From Bacillota bacterium (lineage in GTDB: Bacteria; Bacillota_E; JAJZYS01; JAJYTV01): a DNA stretch of 64,000 nucleotides. Below are positions 34,604-42,608 of the stretch, in pieces. Every line of letters starts with the position of its first letter. The first letter of the stretch is position 1. The notes beneath the pieces were generated by a model, which was not told where the DNA came from, searched no databases, and worked only from the letters and a program-made list of their open reading frames with translations. The stretch covers positions 157,501 through 221,500 of the forward strand of contig JAJZVM010000002.1 in the NCBI GenBank assembly GCA_021845645.1. The letters run 5' to 3'. Position numbers and translations under genes: made by a program.

Positions 34604-35884
34604 ATGTTGGGCAAGAAGGGGAGAAGACCTATCTTCGATCTGGTGCTGAGGGACGCCCGTCTCGATGGGCAGGCCGTCGACGTCGCAGTGGAGGCTGGCC
34701 GCATCGCGGCCGTGGGCCAGGGTCTCGGTCCGGGTCGCCAGGAGGTCGCGGCCCAGGGACGCATGGTCTCGCCGCCGCTCATCGAATCGCACGTGCACCT
34801 CGACACGACGCTCACGGCCGGCGAGCCGAAGTGGAACGAGAGCGGCACGCTGTTCGAGGGCATCGCCACGTGGGCACTGCGCAAGGAGTCCCTCAGCGAG
34901 GACGACGTCATGCGGCGCGCGACGGAGCTCCTGCGCTGGCAGGCGGCACAGGGCGTTCTCTTCGTCCGCTCGCACGTCGACACGACCGACCCCGACCTCA
35001 CGGCGGTCAAGGCCCTGCTACGGGTCAAGGAACAGATCAGGGGCCTTGTCGACCTGCAGCTTGTCGCCTTCCCGCAGGAAGGCATCCTCTCCTATCCGCA
35101 AGGCGCGGAACTCCTGGAGGAGGCCCTGCGCCTCGGCGTCGACGTGGTCGGGGCCATCCCGCACTACGAGCTGACGCGCGACATGGGCGCAGAGTCGGTC
35201 AAGATCGCCTTCGCCCTGGCGGAGAAGTACGACCGGCCGATCGACATCCACTGCGACGAGACCGACGACCCCCAGTCCCGCTTCCTCGAGGTGGTGGCCG
35301 CCGAAGCGATCCGCACCGGCATGGGACATCGCGTGACCGCGAGCCACACGACCGCCTTCGGCAGCTACGACGACGCTTACGCCTTCAAGCTCATGGGCTT
35401 TCTCCGGCGCGCCGACCTCAACTTCGTCGCGAACCCTCTCGTCAACATCACCCTCCAGGGACGCATGGACACCTATCCCAAGCGCCGCGGCATGACGCGC
35501 GTCAAGGAGCTCTGGCAGAACGGTCTCAACGTAAGCCTGGGCTACGACGACGTCATGGACCCCTGGTACTCCCTTGGCACCGGCAACATGCTGCAGCCGG
35601 CCCACATGGCGGTCCATATCGCGCAGATGACCGGCCGCGAGGAGGTCATGGCCTGCTACGACATGGTGACCCGCAACGCCGCCCGCACGCTCGGGGTGGA
35701 CGACCGCTACGGCCTCGAGGCAGGCAGGCCTGCCGACTTCATCGTGCTGGACGCCCCCGACGCCTGGGACGCCCTGCGCAGGCTGGCCACCGTCACCGCG
35801 GTCGTGAAGGGCGGGCGCCTGATCGCGCAGGCGAGTCCCCCGGAGGTGCGCCTCGAAGGCGAAACGATCACCTTCCAGCGCTGA
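34604..35884 (+). CDS. codA: Cytosine deaminase
   Basis: 426 residues of amidohydrolase fold. Metal and catalytic residues line up with E. coli CodA with a two-residue offset: H63/H65 in ESHVHLDTT, H216 and E219 in DIHCDETDDPQSR, H248 in TASHTTAFG, D315 in LGYDDVMDPWYSLG. The DDVMDPWYSLGTGNM run is strongly CodA-like. It converts cytosine (or related aminopyrimidines and isoguanine-type bases) to the oxo form plus ammonia in the cytoplasm. TATAGA at 34574-34579 is a -10 candidate, giving a very short leader. No cytosine permease is adjacent. The APC permease at 37.2 kb is on the same strand. Confidence 0.92.
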   Translation: MLGKKGRRPIFDLVLRDARLDGQAVDVAVEAGRIAAVGQGLGPGRQEVAAQGRMVSPPLIESHVHLDTTLTAGEPKWNESGTLFEGIATWALRKESLSEDDVMRRATELLRWQAAQGVLFVRSHVDTTDPDLTAVKALLRVKEQIRGLVDLQLVAFPQEGILSYPQGAELLEEALRLGVDVVGAIPHYELTRDMGAESVKIAFALAEKYDRPIDIHCDETDDPQSRFLEVVAAEAIRTGMGHRVTASHTTAFGSYDDAYAFKLMGFLRRADLNFVANPLVNITLQGRMDTYPKRRGMTRVKELWQNGLNVSLGYDDVMDPWYSLGTGNMLQPAHMAVHIAQMTGREEVMACYDMVTRNAARTLGVDDRYGLEAGRPADFIVLDAPDAWDALRRLATVTAVVKGGRLIAQASPPEVRLEGETITFQR

Positions 35885-35910
35885 AGCCCGTGACCACGGA
35901 GCCACCCATG

Positions 35911-35956
35911 GCGAAAGGCGGGGCGGCACCTTGATGTGCCGCCCCGCCGCTTTCGC
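35911..35956. terminator. Long hairpin between codA and the aldo/keto reductase gene
   Basis: GCGAAAGGCGGGGCGGCAC pairs with GTGCCGCCCCGCCGCTTTCGC across a CTTGAT loop, with a two-base bulge. The arms end in AAAG/CTTT. Lies between convergent genes and may stop both. Confidence 0.7.
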
Positions 35957-35974
35957 TTCGTCTGGCCCGGGTCC

Positions 35975-36928
35975 CTAGGCCACCGGCAGGCCGAACTGCG
36001 CCTGGATCTTCTTCCTCAGATCCATGGGCAAGTCGCCGTCGGCCGCCGCCAGGTTCTCCTCGAGCTGCTCCAGGCTCGACGCCCCGATCAGCGCCGATGA
36101 GACCTCCGGCAGCCGCAGCACCCAGCGGATGGCGAGCTGTGCCAAGCTCACGCCCGCCTGGCGCGCCGCGCCCAGCAGCCACTCCACCTTGCCCTCGCTG
36201 CCTTCGAGGTAGCGCTGGACCATCGGGGCGGTACGCGGGTCTGCGCCGCGACTTCCTTCGGGAGCCTTGCCGTCGAGGTACTTGCCGGTGAGTACGCCCT
36301 GTGCCAGGGGGGAGAAGGCGACGATGCCCATGCCGGCCGCCTTGGCCCGCGGCAGGACGTCGAGTTCGATCTTCGGGTCGAGGAGGTTGTACTGGACCTG
36401 GTCCGCAATCATGCGGCGCAGGCCGAGCCTCGTCGCCTCCTTGCCGGCGCGGCTCACTTCTTCTGCGGGCCACTCGGAGATCGCTCCATAGAGCACCTTG
36501 CCCTGCGCGACCAGATCGTCGATGGCCCTCAGCGTCTCGTCGAGCGGCGTCTCCGGGTCGGCGCGGTGGCAGTAGAAGATGTCGACGTAGTCGGTGCCGA
36601 GGCGGCCAAGCGAGCGCTCCACCGACTCCATGATGTGCTTGCGGGAGAGGCCGCGGTCGTTCGGGTCGTCGCTCTGCGGCCAGAACGCCTTCGTGGCGAT
36701 CACCAGGTGTTGGCGCGGGAACGGCTCGAGCGCCTTGCGCAGCACCTTCTCCGCCTCCCCACGCGCATAGGCGTCGGCCGTGTCGAAGTAGTTGACGCCC
36801 ATCTCGAACGCCCGCCTGACGCAGGCGATCGCCGACTCCTCGGCGACGGTGCCGCCGTAGGTGAGCCAGCTGCCGAGCGCGACTTCAGAAACCTTGAGGC
36901 CGCTCTTGCCAAGATTCCGGTAGCGCAA
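35975..36928 (-). CDS. Aldo/keto reductase
   Basis: 317 residues, TIM-barrel NADPH oxidoreductase of the AKR/Kv-beta-like group. Catalytic tetrad complete: D49 and Y54 (YFDTADAYARGEAE), K80 (VIATKAFW), H121 (DIFYCHRAD). NADP-binding end: SALIGASSLEQLEENL. The wide opening GSWLTYGGTV and NDRGLSRKHIMESVERSLGRL match YghZ/potassium-channel-beta relatives, which reduce aldehydes such as methylglyoxal. Physiological substrate unknown. Single gene, divergent from the APC permease. Confidence 0.92.
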   Translation of the reverse strand: MRYRNLGKSGLKVSEVALGSWLTYGGTVAEESAIACVRRAFEMGVNYFDTADAYARGEAEKVLRKALEPFPRQHLVIATKAFWPQSDDPNDRGLSRKHIMESVERSLGRLGTDYVDIFYCHRADPETPLDETLRAIDDLVAQGKVLYGAISEWPAEEVSRAGKEATRLGLRRMIADQVQYNLLDPKIELDVLPRAKAAGMGIVAFSPLAQGVLTGKYLDGKAPEGSRGADPRTAPMVQRYLEGSEGKVEWLLGAARQAGVSLAQLAIRWVLRLPEVSSALIGASSLEQLEENLAAADGDLPMDLRKKIQAQFGLPVA

Positions 36929-37230
36929 TGGACCAGCTCCCTTGCCAGACTCCCCCGTGCCCAGGATGCCACGGACAGGCTATGAAGGCAAAGGGACGGC
37001 CATGTGCCGGACTTGAGTCCCCCCGGAGCCCGGACGCGGTGGACCTTGCGCACGGGGCAGGCAGGTGTGCTCTTCCCTTGCCCGCTAGAAGGGCGCGCCC
37101 TTTTGCAGGATAGGTGCCGCAACGTTCGAATGAGACAGGCATCCGCCACGCGCGGGGATCGGCCGGCAGACCGTGTCCTCTGCCAGCCGGCTCGGGTGGT
37201 CGCTTCAGCCTCAGGAAGGGGGACAAGACC
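36929..37230. other. Divergent promoter region (AKR / APC permease)
   Basis: 302 bp without a recognisable gene. An imperfect hairpin (GGCCGGCAG/CTGCCAGCC, near 37160-37190) lies in what would be the permease leader. No clear -35/-10 pair was found. Confidence 0.35.
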
Positions 37231-38838
37231 ATGTCCAGGGACATCCAGCACAAGTTCCGCAGAGAGCTCGGCCTCACGGACCTCACCATGGCGACGCTCG
37301 GCGGCATCATTGGTTCCGGCTGGCTCTTCGCGGCGCAAGGGGCCTCGACCTACGCAGGGCCGGCCGCCATCGTGTCCTGGCTGATCGGCGCCGTCGCGGT
37401 GCTCATCCTCGGCCTGACGTTCGCGGAGCTGGCGGGCATGCTGCCGGAGGCCGGAGGAGTCATACGCTACCCGCACTACTCGCACGGCAGCTTCGTCAGC
37501 TTCATGATCGGCTGGGCCGCGCTCATCTCCTGGGCCGGACTGCCCTCGATCGAGGCGGAGGCCGTCATCCAGTACGCCTCGAGCTACATCCCCGGCATCT
37601 ACAGCGCAGGCCAGGGCGCGCTCACGACGCTCGGCCTCGCCGTCGCCTTCCTCCTGGTGACCCTCTTCTTCGTCATCAACTCGGTCGGGGTGAAGGTGTA
37701 CGCGCGGGTGAACACACCGCTCACCTTCATCAAGATCGCCGCACCCGTCACGACGGCGGTGGCGCTCCTCCTCACGGGCTTCCACCCGGGCAACTTCAGC
37801 CTGCATGGCGGGTTCATGCCGTTCGGCTGGGCAGGCGTCTTCTCGGCCGTCTCGACCGGAGGCATCATCTTCACCTTCACGGGCTTCCGCCCGATGTTCG
37901 ACCTCGCGGGCGAGGCAAAGCGCCCCCAGCACGACATCCCGCGCGCCTTCATGCTGGCCATGCTCGCGGCAGGCGTCCTCTACCTCGCGCTGCAGCTCGC
38001 GTTCACGGGCGCCGTGCCCGCCGCCGCCCTGGCGCACGGCTGGGCCAAGCTCGCATTCTCGTCGCCCTTCGCGAACCTCGCGGTAGCGCTCAACCTGCCC
38101 TGGCTCGCCATCGTCCTGTACGGCGACGCCATCCTGTCCCCGAGCGGCACCTCCTTGACCTATGCCGCCGCCGTGCCCCGCGCCTTCTACGCCTACAGCG
38201 GCAACGGCCACTTCCCCGCCGTCTTCCGCCGCGTCAGCGAGCGCGGCCTGCCGACGGCGGCCATGCTGCTCAGCTACGTCGTGGCGCTCGTCTTCCTGCT
38301 GCCGTTCCCGTCCTGGCAGAAGATGGTCGGCATCCTCTCCGGTGCCACGATCCTCACCTACATGATCGCTCCCGTGACGCTCTCGGTCCTGCGCAGGTCG
38401 GCGCCCGAGTTCCGGCGGCCGTTCCGGCTCCGGGGAGCGTCCTGGCTCGGCCCCGTCGCCTTCGTGATCGGCAGCATGATCTTCTACTGGACCGGCTGGC
38501 CGACGGATGGCATCCTGCTCATCGCGACGCTCATCGGGCTCGTCCTGTACTTCTACTACTACGCGCGGCAAAGGACGCCCATCGCCGACCTGCGCCACGG
38601 CGTCTGGCTCGTCGTCTACTTCCTCTTCGGCCTCGCCATGTCGTACCTCGGCAGCTTCGGCGGCAAGGGCGTGGTGCCAGCGCCTTGGGACACCGTGACC
38701 GTCGCCGTCGCAAGCGTCGGCTTCTACTACTGGGCCGTGCGGTCGGGCGGCGGCGCGGAACTGCTCGCGGAGGCCCGCCAGGTTGCGGCGGAGGCGGCCG
38801 CGGCCGAGGATGCGGCCGCAGGCTCCCTGCCGGACTGA
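37231..38838 (+). CDS. APC-superfamily amino acid permease
   Basis: 535 residues from ATG 37231 after GGAAGGGGG. Upstream ATG 37114 lacks a site and adds a non-family tail. About 13-14 TM helices. TM1 carries the broken-helix motif TMATLGGIIGSGWLF typical of amino-acid permeases, followed by AGPAAIVSWLIGAV, TFAELAGMLPEAGGVIRYP and TFTGFRPMFDLAGEAKRPQHDIPRA. The C-terminal tail is a short alanine/glutamate-rich helix. Close to APC proteins annotated as amino acid or GABA permeases. Substrate unknown. Confidence 0.9.
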   Translation: MSRDIQHKFRRELGLTDLTMATLGGIIGSGWLFAAQGASTYAGPAAIVSWLIGAVAVLILGLTFAELAGMLPEAGGVIRYPHYSHGSFVSFMIGWAALISWAGLPSIEAEAVIQYASSYIPGIYSAGQGALTTLGLAVAFLLVTLFFVINSVGVKVYARVNTPLTFIKIAAPVTTAVALLLTGFHPGNFSLHGGFMPFGWAGVFSAVSTGGIIFTFTGFRPMFDLAGEAKRPQHDIPRAFMLAMLAAGVLYLALQLAFTGAVPAAALAHGWAKLAFSSPFANLAVALNLPWLAIVLYGDAILSPSGTSLTYAAAVPRAFYAYSGNGHFPAVFRRVSERGLPTAAMLLSYVVALVFLLPFPSWQKMVGILSGATILTYMIAPVTLSVLRRSAPEFRRPFRLRGASWLGPVAFVIGSMIFYWTGWPTDGILLIATLIGLVLYFYYYARQRTPIADLRHGVWLVVYFLFGLAMSYLGSFGGKGVVPAPWDTVTVAVASVGFYYWAVRSGGGAELLAEARQVAAEAAAAEDAAAGSLPD

Positions 38839-38846
38839 CCCGCTGG

Positions 38847-39668
38847 TCAGGGAGCGCCGTCCCGTTCACCCTCGATGCCCGACATGAGCTGCTCCAGCTG
38901 CTCCGCGGACTCGAGTTCCGGCCTCAGCACCGAAAGGACCCGGCGCTTCACTTCGATGAACTCCGGCGTCATCACGAGGTCCCACTCCCGGGGGCGCTCA
39001 AACGGCACCGGCAGGTCGAGCGCGATGCGCCCTGGACGCGCCGTCATCACCACCACGCGGTCGCCGAGCAGGATCGCCTCCTCGACGTCGTGCGTGACGA
39101 ACAGCACCGTCGGCCGGAGGGTGCGCCAGAGCCGCAGCAGAAAGCGCTGCATCTCGTTTCTGGTCTGGGCATCGAGGGCGCCGAACGGCTCGTCCATGAG
39201 CATGATCTCCGGCTGCGTGATGAGGGCGCGCGCGATCGCGACGCGCTGTCGCATGCCGCCCGAGAGCTCGTACGGCGCATGGCCCGCAAACGTCTCGAGT
39301 CCCATGATCGCGAGGTAGTCGCGCACCCTGCGCGCATAGTCCTGGCCGCGCAGGCCGTGGATCCTGAGCCCGAAGCCGATGTTCTCGCTGACGCTCAGCC
39401 AGGGGTAGAGCGCCGCCTGCTGGAAGACGACCGCCCGATCGGCGCCGGGACCACGCACCGCCTGGCCGCCGACCAGGATGCTGCCCTCTGTCGGCCGCTC
39501 GAAGCCGGCCACGAGGTGCAGGAGCGTCGACTTGCCGCAGCCGCTCGGTCCCACGACGCTGACGAACTCGCCGCTCCCCACCCTGAGGTCCACGCCGCGC
39601 AAGGCGGGGATGGCACGCCGTCCCCGCCTGCCCGGATACACCATGTGCACGCCGTCGATCACGATCAT
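38847..39668 (-). CDS. tauB: ABC transporter ATPase, taurine/sulfonate/nitrate type (TauB/SsuB-like)
   Basis: 273 residues from ATG 39668. Walker A GPSGCGKSTLL, Q-loop VFQQAALYPWLSV, signature ELSGGMRQRVAIARAL, Walker B IMLMDEPFGALD, H-loop FVTHDVEEA: all canonical. DAQTRNEMQ and GRIALDLPVPFERPRE match the TauB/SsuB/NrtD group. Third gene of a permease / binding protein / ATPase operon, 16 bp after the binding-protein stop. Its end converges with the APC permease. Confidence 0.92.
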   Translation of the reverse strand: MIVIDGVHMVYPGRRGRRAIPALRGVDLRVGSGEFVSVVGPSGCGKSTLLHLVAGFERPTEGSILVGGQAVRGPGADRAVVFQQAALYPWLSVSENIGFGLRIHGLRGQDYARRVRDYLAIMGLETFAGHAPYELSGGMRQRVAIARALITQPEIMLMDEPFGALDAQTRNEMQRFLLRLWRTLRPTVLFVTHDVEEAILLGDRVVVMTARPGRIALDLPVPFERPREWDLVMTPEFIEVKRRVLSVLRPELESAEQLEQLMSGIEGERDGAP

Positions 39669-39684
39669 GTCCGTACCGTCCCGG

Positions 39685-40731
39685 TCAATGCCGCGCGGCG
39701 ACCGCCAGCGCGTACGACGGGTCGACGTACCGGCCCATGTCGGACGGAGCGCTCGCAATCTGGTGGATGCCCAGGAGATACGTCGCCGCGGCCTTCAGCG
39801 ACACCGTGACGAGCGAGTCCTTGATGCCCGCACCGGTGCCCAGCCCATCCGCGCCGAGCTGATCCTGCAGGCTGTACAGCCGGTAGCCCTGAAGCTCCGT
39901 CTTCGCCAAGGCGACGCTGATGCCCGCTTCCTTGGCCATGTCCGCCACCGCCTGCGACGGATGCGCCTCATAGTAGGCGACGCCCGCCTGTTCCGCCTCG
40001 ATGAACGCGAGCACCAGCTGCCGGTGGGTCTTCGCCCAGGGGCCCTGCACGACGGCAAGGTTGAAGATCGGCGCCTGACGCGCGACATCCTGGTCGTACA
40101 TGATGGCGTAGCCGTGATCGTGCAGCATGGTGTCGAATGCCGGATCCCAGACGTACGCGGCGTCCAGCTGGCCGCGCGCCCAGGCCGACACCATCGCCGG
40201 CGGGCTCATGTTGACGAAGTCGATCGAGGAGGCCGGGATGCCCTGGTCGGCCATGGCGGTCGCCACCTCGAACGGCGATGTGGATCCGACGACGAGGGCA
40301 AGGCTCTTGTGCCTGAGGTCCTTGAGGGAGTGCACGCCCGACCCCTCGCGCACCACCAGTCCCTCGTCCTTCGTATAGAGCTCCTGTGCCCAGATCACCT
40401 TGAGAGGCACCCCCTGACCGATGGCGGCCGCCGCCGGCGGGTTGCCGATGCCCGTCATGAACTGGAGGCTGCCGGACGCCAGAGCCGCCAGGGATGCCGG
40501 GCCGGAGCTGAAGTAGCGCAGCTCCACGTGTGCGCCCTTCATGTACTTCGCGAAGTAGCCCTGTGCCATCGCCGCCATCTCGGGGTCGGCACCGTTGTTC
40601 TCGTAGCCGATGACCACCGTGGGTTCGGGCTTTGCCGCCGCGGGGGAGCTGCCGCCGCAGCCGGCGAGCAGCAGGCCGCCGAGCGCCATGACGCCAACCG
40701 CCTCGACGAGCCTCACACATCTCTTCGCCAC
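39685..40731 (-). CDS. tauA: ABC transporter substrate-binding lipoprotein, TauA/SsuA-like
   Basis: 348 residues from GTG 40731 behind a G-rich ribosome site. Lipobox LLLAGC, so it is anchored outside the membrane. The mature part follows the TauA layout: VVIGYENNGADPEMAAMAQG, FSSGPASLAALASGSLQFMTGIG, then SLKDLRHKSLALVVGSTSPFE, and FVNMSPPAMVSAWARGQLDAAYVWDPAF. TauA binds taurine and SsuA binds alkanesulfonates. Related proteins bind nitrate, thiamine precursors or riboflavin, so the ligand is tentative. No sulfonate monooxygenase (tauD, ssuD) gene is in the window. Confidence 0.87.
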   Translation of the reverse strand: MAKRCVRLVEAVGVMALGGLLLAGCGGSSPAAAKPEPTVVIGYENNGADPEMAAMAQGYFAKYMKGAHVELRYFSSGPASLAALASGSLQFMTGIGNPPAAAAIGQGVPLKVIWAQELYTKDEGLVVREGSGVHSLKDLRHKSLALVVGSTSPFEVATAMADQGIPASSIDFVNMSPPAMVSAWARGQLDAAYVWDPAFDTMLHDHGYAIMYDQDVARQAPIFNLAVVQGPWAKTHRQLVLAFIEAEQAGVAYYEAHPSQAVADMAKEAGISVALAKTELQGYRLYSLQDQLGADGLGTGAGIKDSLVTVSLKAAATYLLGIHQIASAPSDMGRYVDPSYALAVAARH

Positions 40732-40769
40732 AGTCCCTGACCCCCCATTTCCGCATGGCCGCCCCCAGG

Positions 40770-41576
40770 TCACGCCCTGCCCTTCCAGGGCACCACGGCG
40801 CGTTCCAGAAGGCGTATGACCAGATCCATCGCATAGCCGATGAGGCCGATCGCCAGGATGGCGATGAAGATGATCCCGACCTGCAGTTGCTGGCCCGCCT
40901 CCTGCACCAGCCAGCCGAGGCCCGCCGCCGCCGCGATGATCTCCGCTGCCACGAGACAGGTCCAGCCCACGCCGATACCGACGCGCATGCCGGTGAACAC
41001 CTCGGGCAGGGCGGAGGGCAGGGTCACGTGGCGCAGGATCTGCATGCGCGTCGCGCCGAGGCACTGCGCCACCTGGATCCTCTGCCGCGGCGTCGCACGC
41101 ACCCCGGAGATCGTGTTGAGCACGATGACGGGGATGGTGCCGAGCATGATGACGAGCCCCTTCGACACCTCGCCGATGCCGAACCATGTGACGAGCAGCG
41201 GCACCAGCGCCAGCGGCGGTACCGGCCGCAGGAACTGCAGGATCGGGTCGATCGCCTGGTACGCGACATCGCTCGAGGCCATCATGACGCCGATGGGCAC
41301 GCCGACCGCGACGGCGATGAGGAAGCCGGCCGCAATGCGGGCGGTGGAGACCCAGATGTCCGTGAACAGCGTCTGGCCGCCATAGCCGACCGTGAACAGC
41401 TCCGGTATCTCCCGCAGCACCGTGATCGGAGGTGGCAGCAGCATGGCGGGGAAGACGTGCGCGACGGACAGGATCTCCCAGAGCAGGAGCAGCGAGAGGG
41501 CGACCAGGAAGGGGATGACGCGCTTGAGGCCCGTGGACGCACCTCCTCCACGCCCGCCGTGGGAAGCGGGCGACAC
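40770..41576 (-). CDS. tauC: ABC transporter permease, TauC/SsuC-like
   Basis: About 268 residues with six TM helices and the BPD permease loop VAQCLGATRMQILRHVTLPSALPEVFTGMRVG. The opening FLVALSLLLLWEILSV and LPPPITVLREIPELF are TauC/SsuC-like. The frame is open far upstream without meaning. GTG 41576 is the nearest usual start but has no ribosome site. AGGAGG lies seven bases before an in-frame ACG at 41534, so a rare start codon or a sequence error there is possible. First gene of the importer operon, divergent from tetR. Confidence 0.87.
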   Translation of the reverse strand: MSPASHGGRGGGASTGLKRVIPFLVALSLLLLWEILSVAHVFPAMLLPPPITVLREIPELFTVGYGGQTLFTDIWVSTARIAAGFLIAVAVGVPIGVMMASSDVAYQAIDPILQFLRPVPPLALVPLLVTWFGIGEVSKGLVIMLGTIPVIVLNTISGVRATPRQRIQVAQCLGATRMQILRHVTLPSALPEVFTGMRVGIGVGWTCLVAAEIIAAAAGLGWLVQEAGQQLQVGIIFIAILAIGLIGYAMDLVIRLLERAVVPWKGRA

Positions 41577-41732
41577 GCCGGCACGAGGATCACCGAGGCT
41601 GCACGTGCCCTCCCTACATGCATACGCGCCAGCGGGGCTCCGGGTCACCGGGGCCAACCAGGCGCATTGCGGCCGCGATGTCGGCGCACCGCCAGCGCCC
41701 CCGGCCGGCGCTCCACGGCGTGATGCCTGCCG

Positions 41733-41761
41733 TTGACCCGGTAGCCGCTCGATGCTACGCT
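41733..41761 (+). promoter_or_regulatory. Promoter candidate for the tetR gene at 41.8 kb
   Basis: TTGACC (41733-41738), 17-bp spacer, TACGCT (41756-41761). An AGCAA-GCGG-TTGCT inverted repeat (41768-41781) lies at the expected start point and could be an operator, though its arms are short. Confidence 0.45.
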
Positions 41762-41762
41762 C

Positions 41763-42455
41763 TTGCAAGCAAGCGGTTGCTGGCATCCGGGTCGAGAGGG
41801 GGAGCTCGACGCGTCCCGGACAGATGACACGCGCGGCAGGATCCTCGAGGCGGCGTTCGCGCTCTTCGCAGAGAAGGGCTTCTCCGGAACGACGACCAGG
41901 GAGATCGCCGAGCTTGCCGCAGTCAACGAAGTGACGATCTTCCGGCACTTCCACAGCAAGGAAGCGCTCTTTCAGGCGGGCGTCGAACGACACTCGCCCG
42001 GGACCGTGCTCGCAGAGGAGCTGCACGAACAGCTCGGCGCAGACGTCCGCGAGAGTCTGCGGCACCTGGCCTCGCAATACCTGGCGGCTGCCCTGCCGAG
42101 CGCCCAGCTGCTCCACCTCGGCATGACCGACGCCGGCCGCGACCCCGGACTGCGCGAGGTGGTCGCGCAGATGCCGCGGCGCCTGCAGCAGCGCCTCAGC
42201 GAGCACCTGCGCCAGTTGCAGCGCCTCGGCCGCGTCCGCGCCCGCGACTTCGACCTCGTGGCCCAGCTCTTCTACGGCATGCTGCTGCAGCATGTGCTCG
42301 CGGCGAGCGGCCTGCCGTCCTGTGCCCCGCGACCGGACGTGGCCGCGGGAACGCTCGCCGACACCGTCGCCGACCTGTTCTGGAGCTACCTTCGCCCGGA
42401 CTTTGAGCGGGGCTCCCGCCCTGCAGCAGATGGAGCACGCGCGCCTCGAGTTTGA
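41763..42455 (+). CDS. TetR-family regulator, probably of the adjacent DHA2 exporter
   Basis: Up to 230 residues. The DNA-binding domain is unmistakable: GRILEAAFALFAEKGFSGTTTREIAELAAVNEVTIFRHFHSKEALF. The C-terminal regulatory domain ends in a basic, low-complexity tail. The only usual in-frame start codon is TTG 41763, which overlaps the predicted -10 box and has no ribosome site, so the true start is unsettled. The next gene, 153 bp downstream on the same strand, encodes a multidrug exporter, the usual partner of such repressors. Confidence 0.83.
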   Translation: MQASGCWHPGREGELDASRTDDTRGRILEAAFALFAEKGFSGTTTREIAELAAVNEVTIFRHFHSKEALFQAGVERHSPGTVLAEELHEQLGADVRESLRHLASQYLAAALPSAQLLHLGMTDAGRDPGLREVVAQMPRRLQQRLSEHLRQLQRLGRVRARDFDLVAQLFYGMLLQHVLAASGLPSCAPRPDVAAGTLADTVADLFWSYLRPDFERGSRPAADGARAPRV

Positions 42456-42608
42456 ACACCCCGGCGCCAGCCCGCATAACGACTGATCTTGGCCTGGCCA
42501 AAGGTCCGGTGGCCCAGGTCCGGACCGGCGGCTGGCCGGCCCCGCCGACGGCGTAGGCGTCTGAGCCTTGCGCTGCCGCGGTGCGCATCCTTCCGAAGGG
42601 GGAGAACC

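Noticed and set aside
36700..38598. A 632-codon minus-strand frame opposite the APC permease
   Set aside because: Charged low-complexity composition and no motif. It mirrors the codon bias of the real permease gene.
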